Shown here in pieces: positions 56,794-64,000 of a stretch of 64,000 nt of DNA. Positions within the stretch are counted from its first letter, which is position 1. Every line of letters starts with the position of its first letter. The stretch covers positions 3,038,001 to 3,102,000 of the forward strand of contig NC_085885.1 in the NCBI RefSeq assembly GCF_035222275.1. Direction: 5' to 3'. The DNA comes from Podospora bellae-mahoneyi. Taxonomy: Eukaryota; Ascomycota; Sordariomycetes; Sordariales; Podosporaceae. The position numbers and the translations under genes are program-made. Under the pieces are notes generated by a model. That model did not search any database. It had not been told where the DNA came from and saw only the letters and a list, made by a program, of their open reading frames with translations.

Positions 56794-57645
56794 CTTTAGT
56801 CATTCTTACAGACCATTCATCATTCCAAGTATTGAAATGGCGCAGACATCCAAATTCGGTAGGTTTCATCGTTCGTTGGCTAGACCCCGCTCTGACTTTT
56901 CAGCTGGTGATATATATGCAGGATCCTCAATTGAGCGGCTACCAGGGTTTCTATTGGATTTCAGCTGGCTGAAAGGTTACTCGCGAAGCACGGGGAGGAT
57001 CGGTCGCAGATTTTGACGTGATAATCTACACTCCTATATTCCGTACGACGTTATCGGCTGAAGACGTGAAGCGCGGTAAAAGTGGAAACTTCGACATTTC
57101 ATCACGGTGATAGACGAGGCTCTTTGAGCACCGAAGATGGATGTGATGTGATCAGTTCATCTTAGCAATCGGGGTTCTCCTATCTCCGACACCACCTGGT
57201 CTGAAGTTAAACTAAAGTCGACATGCAGTCACAGTTCGACAGAACTTGGCGGGTCTGACCCGAGGTTTTATGTGATTTCTCACACTAGTTCTCCTTGAAA
57301 GCCTCAACCAGCCAGCCATCTGAGTCTAAATACACAGTGATGATTTCCACGCTCAACTAACCCCTTCAGAGTGAAAGGTAGAGGCTGTTACCGCCCTAAT
57401 CGTCGGTCTCTGAGATTATGGCATGCGGGTAGAGCGGTAAAGCCGATCAATGTCACATGCAGAGAAATCCAAACAGGAGGGGACTTCAGGCTCCCTCCAG
57501 GCCCATAGATCACATAGAACAACGAGCCTATTCTGAATCCGTATTGATGACAATTGTCAACTAGATAATGAATTACTACAGAACATAATCGGAAACACCT
57601 GAAAAATCAATACAAGCAGAAAAAAAGAAAACAGTTGCCCAAAGC
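56794..57645. other. Intergenic gap
   Basis: 852 bp between the decayed nuclease-like gene and the stop of the 491-residue gene. No feature seen. Confidence 0.35.
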
Positions 57646-59121
57646 TCACAGCTTCGCCTTTTCCTGGCCACCTTCAGCTTCGGTGTCGTCGTACTTAATA
57701 GACATGAACTTCCCAGGGTAGTACTTGGCAGCCCACATCTGCGCCAACATCTTCTGATCAATATCCTTCAGGTAGTAGTTGATGGGAACGCCGGAGTTTC
57801 CCTCGGAGGCTTTCTTCAGATAGTCCTCCAGTGCGGTCATCATCGAGTTGACATCCAGGACTTTGTTCTTCTCCCCATCGATGACCGCCAACGCGCTCAG
57901 CGAGGACTCAATAGCCTTGCCTTGCATCTCGGAGGCCTGTCCACTCGTTCGCGAAGCCTCGGCCATGGATTGCACCGTGGACTGCTCTGATGAGGTGGCG
58001 TTCTGGATGGCGGCGACGGCTGCCATGTTGGCGCTTGGGTCAAAATCGGCAAACTTCTCGGCCGTCTTTGAGACCAAGTTGGCAACCATCGAGGGAATCA
58101 CGCCCATTGTCAAGACTGTCACGTGAGACTGGACGTTCTGCTGACTGAGGAGGTTCTTGACGTCGCTGGCAAACTTGGAGTTGACGCCTACTTTACCCTC
58201 AGCTCTGGCGAACCAGGCACCCGTGTCCATGGTGCGCTGCATGGACATGGCTGCGGCCTCCATGGTCTCAGAGGCAGAGGTCTGCGTGGAGTTGAGAATG
58301 TGGACCATGCCGATGAAGCTCGATCCAAAGGTGGTGCCGGAGATGATGGAGAATTTCTCCTTGTCTTCTTGGCTCTCGTTCATGGCACACTTCATCATGC
58401 TGCTGCCGCTCGTCGGATCCAGCTTCTTGCCGGGGTAGAGATGGTTCCACACCTTGATGGCCTTGTCGACGTGCATCACGAAAGGGGCCACGATCGATGC
58501 GTTCTTGTGCGTGCAGCTCACAGACAGGACGAGGGTACCCTCGATGCTGTGCGATTTCACTTGCCGGCTGACCTGACTGGAAGCTGCGGTGCCGATCTTC
58601 ATGGACTGGTCGGTGCCAAAGACGCCGCTGACGGCGCCCGACACGTACGAGGCGATCTGGGCGCTGTAGGCAGACGAGTTCTGCGAGTTTGAGTCGAAGG
58701 AGAAATACTGAACGTCCATGTTCATGGTGTCGGCGGCAAGTGGCATTGTCTTGATCTCGCTGCGCAGGTAGTCGACAGGGCTTTCGATCTGCTTGTGAAC
58801 CGAGTGTATCTTCTGACGCAGTTGCTGGATCTGAGGCTCGGCCGCCATTCTGGCAGCTGCATACGTGACCGCGGCCTTCTCCACGGCGTCGTTCAGCTTC
58901 TTCAGCTCCTCGTCCAGAGCATCAGTCTTGATGCCAAGGTTTCTGAGTTCGGTCTTGGTCATCGTCAGACCTCTCTTGGACGAGATGAGAGAGTTGAGAG
59001 CATCGTGAGCGGCGTCGACAGGGGCTTGCAACTTTGAGATGGCTTCGACATTCGCCAGTGCCTCCTCGCTCACCACGCTCATCAACACCAGACTCGGGTC
59101 GTAGGGTATGGAGCTAGGCAT
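57646..59121 (-). CDS. Uncharacterised 491-residue fungal protein
   Basis: An uninterrupted frame starting MPSSIPYDPSLVLMSVVSEE. Codon use and composition look genuinely coding. Residues ~20-125 are strongly helical with a coiled-coil look (ELRNLGIKTDALDEELKKL; QIQQLRQKIHSVHKQI). The centre is Ser/Gln-rich and beta-like with SYVSGAVSGVFG and IEGTLVLSVSCTHKNASIV. The C-terminal third is Ala/Ser/Met-rich and helical, ending EGGQEKAKL. No signal peptide, membrane helix or catalytic motif is evident. I recall similar predicted proteins in other ascomycetes but no function. An oligomerising helical-bundle protein is a reasonable guess only. Its 5' neighbour region is 1.2 kb without genes. Confidence 0.82.
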   Translation of the reverse strand: MPSSIPYDPSLVLMSVVSEEALANVEAISKLQAPVDAAHDALNSLISSKRGLTMTKTELRNLGIKTDALDEELKKLNDAVEKAAVTYAAARMAAEPQIQQLRQKIHSVHKQIESPVDYLRSEIKTMPLAADTMNMDVQYFSFDSNSQNSSAYSAQIASYVSGAVSGVFGTDQSMKIGTAASSQVSRQVKSHSIEGTLVLSVSCTHKNASIVAPFVMHVDKAIKVWNHLYPGKKLDPTSGSSMMKCAMNESQEDKEKFSIISGTTFGSSFIGMVHILNSTQTSASETMEAAAMSMQRTMDTGAWFARAEGKVGVNSKFASDVKNLLSQQNVQSHVTVLTMGVIPSMVANLVSKTAEKFADFDPSANMAAVAAIQNATSSEQSTVQSMAEASRTSGQASEMQGKAIESSLSALAVIDGEKNKVLDVNSMMTALEDYLKKASEGNSGVPINYYLKDIDQKMLAQMWAAKYYPGKFMSIKYDDTEAEGGQEKAKL

Positions 59122-60345
59122 GGTGTTGAGTTTGGTGGGCCAAAATGTAGAAGAGAAGTAAAGAAAGGTGTCCTGTTGATCTCGAAAATCAAGTTCAACG
59201 GCGTCAAGAGTTTGTGGGATGTGAGACTAGAGCAGGTGAGGGTTGGAAAGTAGGAATCTTATGATTCATAATCGCATTGAAGCAAGCCAACTTGGTAAAC
59301 CACATTTTCGGAATAGCTGTCTCTTGATCATTTGATTGCCCATCTCTCGGAGCGAAAATAGGTGCAGGTGCCTCTGTGCTTCAGGCAGCCACGGAAGCGC
59401 CGTTCGGGCCATAGTCCGGGCATCCATATGGGAGCTGAAAAAGACCAACAATCGATCGGCAGGACGGAACTTCGTGCAGCACATACCTATCCATATCGAG
59501 TGCCACCTACAGCTACTAGGGCGTGATGTCAGTCGTGATATGAGACGGAGGACTGCCCCTCTGGTCGTGCCTTTGTGATCTGCGGAAGTGACAGAGGCTC
59601 CGTTGCCCCTGCAACAGGCCTATTGGATTCTGGACTCGACACTAGCGAAGTCGACTTGACCAGTTTGAGGAAGATGTCGTGTGCTCTTTCAGAGCTGATG
59701 GTTGAAGGTATCTTCATCACTTTCGGCCTCCGCACGACCGACGAGGAGGAGGTTTCATTGAATCCGAAAGGTGTGTGCCGAATTGGACCCGGTGAAACCA
59801 TCATGTCTGTTTTAGGAGGACAAGTCGCTTGTGAGTGTAATTTTGTGAGCTGATCTCGGAACTATTTGCAATTGCTCGTAGTCCGATACGACCTTGGTGG
59901 GAGTGAGAGGTTTGTCTGAATCAAAGAGATGTCGTCTGGACTCGACGCTAGTGAGATCAGTCCCTATATTTTACGGGCGGTTAACCCGCATGGTCACCCA
60001 CGCAGGTACTAGTTCGGTGACATGCAGTAGTCACGGGTAGGCACTTTGGGGGATGCAAGCCTTCCCGAGCGGGCTGTTGGAGGGTTTCATTGGATCCTCA
60101 ATATTGGACGGCCATATTGGGTCTAGACCCCGTTCGCGTTTGAGGTGATCCTGCACGTCATGCCCTGCCGACATGGAGCAGGTCTCAGCCAGCTCAACGT
60201 CTTTCAGCCGCCCTGCTACGCATCTTTCGGTTTGATTGTCACATCCAAGCTAACTCACAGCTAATGTATATGAGAAGCACGAGTATATCAATATGTTCAC
60301 AGGACAATTAACATTACCATCTTCATCGCATATTGAGCAGCCATC
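59122..60345. other. Divergent intergenic region
   Basis: 1.2 kb between a leftward and a rightward start codon. No supportable gene. A short imperfect direct repeat, TCTGGACTCGAC-x-CTAG, occurs near 59628 and 59934. Confidence 0.35.
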
Positions 60346-61354
60346 ATGTCGAGGTTGAACTCACACACCATGTACGAAGAGATCAACGCAACCAGTCTTG
60401 AGACGTCCACCACGTCTGAGATCATCTATCCTGTCGCCGTACAGCGAAACAAGTCCACAATGGCGTTGGGTCCCAAGGCCGCAGTGCCAGTGAGCAAACC
60501 AGACCGTTTGCTTTTCAGGTTGGAGAAGTGAGTTCTTGCCAAACAAAGACGGGTCCAGACGGTGCTTTTTTGCTCACACCACTGGTACCTCCAGATTGTT
60601 CAGACCAACCAAGGACCTGGGCTCTGTCCTCACCACCTTCAACTACTTCCTCTATCTCTTGGCCTACTTTGACGCCAAAGCCCACAACTTCAAGTCCCAA
60701 GCCCTGTCCCTCGTCACGAAACATGCCTCTGTTGACGGCGCCCTTTCCAGTACCACCGCCCACCCCGAGGGTTCGCCCTTTGCCAAACTGGGGGCAGTGG
60801 TCTACAACGCACGCACGACCCTGCGCCTCTTCGGCCTTCTCCCCCTCTACGTGAGGGCGAGAAAGCTGATGACTGACTCGAAGGACATGGACAAGGTGCT
60901 TTGGGCCGTTTCCGCAGTCCAATGCTCCCTGTTTGCCATTTTCCAGTTCCTCGAAAACGTGGCATTCCTCACCGAAAACGGCGTCTTGACGTCCCGTGCC
61001 AGGGCTGGTCAGTTGGGCGGACGCGTGGCAGCCATGTACAAAATAGCACATCGTGCCTGGTTCCTGGGCCATGTGTGCGACTTTGCCCGTTTGATGCGCG
61101 AGGCGCAAATTTTCTTCCGCAGGAAGCACATCGACAAGGAGGATATCACTGAGGAGGAGGCCGAGAGGGCATCCCAGTGGTACTACGACTGGATTCGCCC
61201 GCTGGCCTGGCTGCCGATCGGTTGGCAGCTCTCGGCGTGGACGGAGGACGGCATGTCGGGCAAGTTCAACAATTTGGGACTTCGGGGCGTTGCTGGTGTC
61301 TTGGCTGATTTGAAGAGGACGGCTACGCTTTGGGATGCCACCAAGGATGCCTGA
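60346..61354 (+). CDS. PEX11-family peroxisomal membrane protein
   Basis: Exons 60346-60527 and 60595-61354 (313 residues); donor GTGAGT, acceptor CCAG, giving FRLEKLFRPTKD across the junction. The pattern LTTFNYFLYLLAYFDAKAHN, VYNARTTLRLFGLLPLYVRARK, VQCSLFAIFQFLENVAFL and AHRAWFLGHVCDFARL fits the PEX11 family that elongates and divides peroxisomes, probably the PEX11C-type paralogue of filamentous fungi. Hydrophobic segments at the centre and near the C-terminus fit peroxisomal membrane association. Amphipathic helices expected of PEX11 lie in the first 120 residues. Start is the first ATG after the AT-rich leader. Confidence 0.87.
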
Positions 61355-62811
61355 GTCAAGTTATATGGGTGGTTTGGGCATACACACCAGAAACACCCCT
61401 CGGGATGGCTCTATGCCAGTTCAAGTTGTGAGGCTCTGGAGACGACTTGCCTTGTCTAAATCCTCTTGATTTCTTCTCCATCTTGGTTCTACTTCCCTTG
61501 TCTGTCTTTTTCCGTATAGCTCGTCCACACGTAGTTAGTCTTAGTCTTCATTCCCTCTTCTCCTGTCACCCACTCAGATGTTCATCATTACAACTAGTTG
61601 TATCAATCACATTGCTTTTGTCCCTCATGCACATGTAGTTTAGTGTGGAAGTGAGGCAACCGGTGAACTGAGGTAAAAGTGGTTGAATTGGCGATAGGTG
61701 AAGCGGAGCCAACAACCGGAGCAGAAGAAGAAGGTGAGCTTGGAAAAGCACAGGCCAACCAGGTGGGCCGGCCCACACAACATTTAGCAATGCCATCGGC
61801 AAGTGGGAGTTCCATGCTCAACATGAAGTTATGAAGGCATCTTAGCATGATACAGTGAAATGCAATTCCCGAACATTTGCATGATCCAGAACTGATTTGG
61901 TTGGATCATCTCGTTGCCAATCTCCAAAAATGATTTATTGAGGCTTCGCTGAGTTACGGAAGAGCAGTTGGAGCCGAGATTCCAACACCTCAAACCGACT
62001 TGAAGCGCCGACGGAGAGACCTGAGATATCAACAGTCAGTCCAGAGAGGCTAGAACTTTGGCTACATCCGGAGAGTTGCCGCTGCTAGAGCGGTGCGTCG
62101 TCGCCGTCAGCTGAGCCGCAGAAGCGCTTATGCAGGTGTATCCCCTTGGTCATTAGATGTGATGTGACCTCGCTACCCTCGGTATTAGAGGCTCCTTTTG
62201 CCTAGACCCGACGTTATCGAATTCCGGGCTCACCACTTCTAGCATGATCAGCTTCTTGGCATACTCTCGCTGCACTATTGGTCAATAGTCAAAGTTGCGT
62301 GATTCCTTTACGCCCGCACCGCAAAGAGGAGTGAAGTCGTGTGGCGCTGGGTAGCATTATTGAACGAGCTGAGCAGATATTTCCGTTCTTCAACGATTCC
62401 TGCCGATTAGGCAGGTTACGTTCAAATGTGAAGTCTACAAGGCACGCTGGCACTTTGGTACTAGTGCATCACGATTGGTACCTGGGTTGGCTTTCTTTCA
62501 GACCGAGCTGACTTGCCGACATCCGTGCCTTGGACAGAATGGGTGTGTATGGTCGTGTTGGATGAATACACGTACCTAGGTACATATGTACCCACTCCAT
62601 TGGGTGACTACCTAGGTACGTATATCCTGTCATGTCTCCAGGATTTTTAGACGGCACAAATACCATCTCGCTGAACATCAATGTGGCCGAGAGAATGTTC
62701 ATCATCTCGTCAGCTCAAGGAGGCATTCAGAGTTTTCATGCTTGCAGTTATTTGATGGCCCTCTGAGTCTTCCCCTTTGCTTCTACCAGGAGTTGGCCTT
62801 GCTTCATCATC
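61355..62811. other. 1.5-kb intergenic region
   Basis: No supportable gene. It contains the palindromic hairpin at 62570-62621. Confidence 0.4.
62570..62621. repeat. Hairpin-forming inverted repeat
   Basis: ACGTACCTAGGTA (62570-62582) and TACCTAGGTACGT (62609-62621) are a perfect 13-bp inverted repeat, each arm itself containing the palindrome TACCTAGGTA. Inside lies a second stem ACCCA/TGGGT around CTCCAT. Confidence 0.8.
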
Positions 62812-64000
62812 ATGACGAAGAGAGACAAGAAGCCGTCAACTAATCCGCCAAAGGATGATGGTCCGAAAAAAACGACCAAGCCGATCACCAAGCAAACTAT
62901 CAAGCTGGTTTCTCTACAACCCGACAAGCGGAAGACCAAGCAGAACACCAAGCAGACCACCAAGCATAACAACAACCAGACCATCAATCAGAACCACGGT
63001 CAGCCCACCAGACGAAATAGACCACCCGCTGGATCAGCGAGAGGTAATGCGAAGAAAAATGGCACAAAGAGTAAGCAAGCCACTAACAGCAGCAGTGGCC
63101 TGGAACTGACTCCTTGAATTTCCTAGACTTTAACTACCTTGTCGAAGAGTTGGAATTGCCTGATGGCAAAACGTACTTGGAGCTTGCGACAAGCCCCCTA
63201 GACACTGACGAACTCGGAGGAGGGGAGCAAACATTTGAATTTCAAGGTTTGTCCCAGTAACGACCTATCCGGCCGGTAATAATGTTCGCATCACTTACAA
63301 CAGTAAATAGAAGGATTCATGGTGGAGGGAGACCAAACTCCTCTTTCCCCATTCACATGGGGGGCTGCTGCACAAAGCTCTGGAAGGACAAGATCGAAAA
63401 CAGTTTCCTGGCCTCTAGTATTTTCCTTGCTGTCAGACCCCACTGATGCGGACGCACCGCTCAAGAACAAGATTGCCATCGTGAAAGACAAGGGGCCTGA
63501 CGACGATGAGCCCGTCGACGAGGTAGGCATATCACCATCATACGCCTCGTCTCTTGAATTCTGGTGCTGACTTGTATACCAGAATTACTCGTACAATTTG
63601 TTCACATATGCGGATGCCTCTCAACAGTCTAGCAACAAATATGTGTTTTCCGGAAGCAACCAATCTGTCATACCAGGTGGCCACGTCATGTCTAACACCT
63701 TCATCCCGCTTAAGATCTTGGACACCCGGCTTTGCGGTGACTGGCCGGGGCGCCAACAGGCCTATACGCGAGACTGGCTGACATTTTGCGCTTTTACTGT
63801 CGCTCTCGAACTGGAGAAGCCCGATCAGGACCAACGCAATATTCATGACTTGCTACCGAATGAACTTGTGCCAAAGTATCAGGATCCCGAAGAACTGAAA
63901 AGAAAGCTTTCTCAGTGGGATGGATCGCACTTGGTAGCCCGAGACAGTGCTGGGAGCGTCCCGGCCATGGCCGGCGCCAAGTTTCTTTATCATCTTCTAC
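62812..64000 (+). CDS. Unrecognised protein, 3' end beyond the window
   Basis: Four exons are visible: 62812-63043, 63127-63246, 63311-63522 and 63583 to the window end (about 327 residues so far, no stop). Donors GTAATG, GTTTGT and GTAGGC are weak but every junction keeps frame: SARDFNYLVEE, FEFQEGFMVEG and PVDENYSYNLF. The first 77 residues are basic and Lys/Thr/Asn/Gln-rich (TKQNTKQTTKHNNNQTINQN), probably disordered. The rest looks folded, with FTWGAAAQSSG, IAIVKDKGPDDDEPVDE, NTFIPLKILDTRLCGDWPG and ALELEKPDQDQRN. I do not recognise the family. Exon structure and composition argue for a real gene. Confidence 0.7.

Noticed and set aside
59575-59853. 92-codon plus-strand frame in the gap between the 491-residue gene and PEX11
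   Set aside because: No start context, no domain, and a similar-length frame on the opposite strand.
1-64000. CRISPR array, rRNA operon, LTR retroelement or intact DNA transposon
   Set aside because: No regularly spaced direct repeats, no rRNA-like blocks, no reverse transcriptase, integrase or transposase motifs were seen in reading the frames.

Overview
The window looks like nuclear chromosomal DNA of a filamentous ascomycete (Pezizomycotina), most likely a Sordariomycete and plausibly Sordariales. The reasons are short introns (about 47-115 nt) with GTAAGT/GTATGT/GTGAGT-type donors, CTAAC/CTGAC branch sites and CAG/TAG acceptors; kilobase-sized intergenic gaps; and fungus-specific families (HET domain, NACHT/NB-ARC STAND proteins, HeLo-like domains, OrsD-type sequence, LysM/CBM18 proteins, TmpA). 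I rebuilt 22 gene models by hand, most with introns. Two of them run off the window ends. There are also three decayed genes.

Region 1 (about 1-17.5 kb) is an accessory, self/non-self recognition-like island. It holds a HET-domain gene running off the left edge; a divergent protein kinase with a non-RD catalytic loop, whose 3' end is cut off by a decayed OrsD-type relic; an NB-ARC/TPR STAND receptor; a divergent small HeLo-like effector gene; a pseudogene of a multi-exon membrane protein with many in-frame stops; and a ~2,018-residue NACHT/ankyrin STAND protein. The NB-ARC receptor's first exon and the last residues of the neighbouring effector carry the same 21-residue Gly/Asn/Gln-rich motif (13 of 21 identical). 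That is the architecture of an amyloid-templated receptor/effector cell-death pair, and it is the most interesting item in the window.

Region 2 (17.5-34.9 kb) is metabolic and secretory: a MAPEG membrane protein, a PEBP-like protein, an FAD monooxygenase fused to a polytopic membrane domain, a secreted type-B carboxylesterase, a small four-CxxC protein with a predicted N-myristoylation signal, a secreted LysM-CBM18-LysM protein, a type II membrane protein with a propeller-like ectodomain, and a cytochrome P450.

Region 3 (36-48.3 kb) is conserved housekeeping: a Cic1/Utp30 ribosome-biogenesis protein, a PLM2/TOS4-like FHA protein, palmitoyl-protein thioesterase, a GFA-family CENP-V-fold enzyme, and a six-exon TmpA-type membrane flavoprotein.

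Region 4 (48.3-64 kb) is gene-poor. It has 7.4 kb without a supportable gene, a degraded PD-(D/E)xK-like gene, a conserved-looking 491-residue protein of unknown function, a PEX11-family peroxin, and the first four exons of an unrecognised gene leaving the right edge. Decayed tRNA-like sequences appear near 29.1 kb and 50.2 kb. No retroelement, CRISPR array, rRNA gene or intact tRNA gene was seen. All family calls come from reading the sequence; no database search was run.
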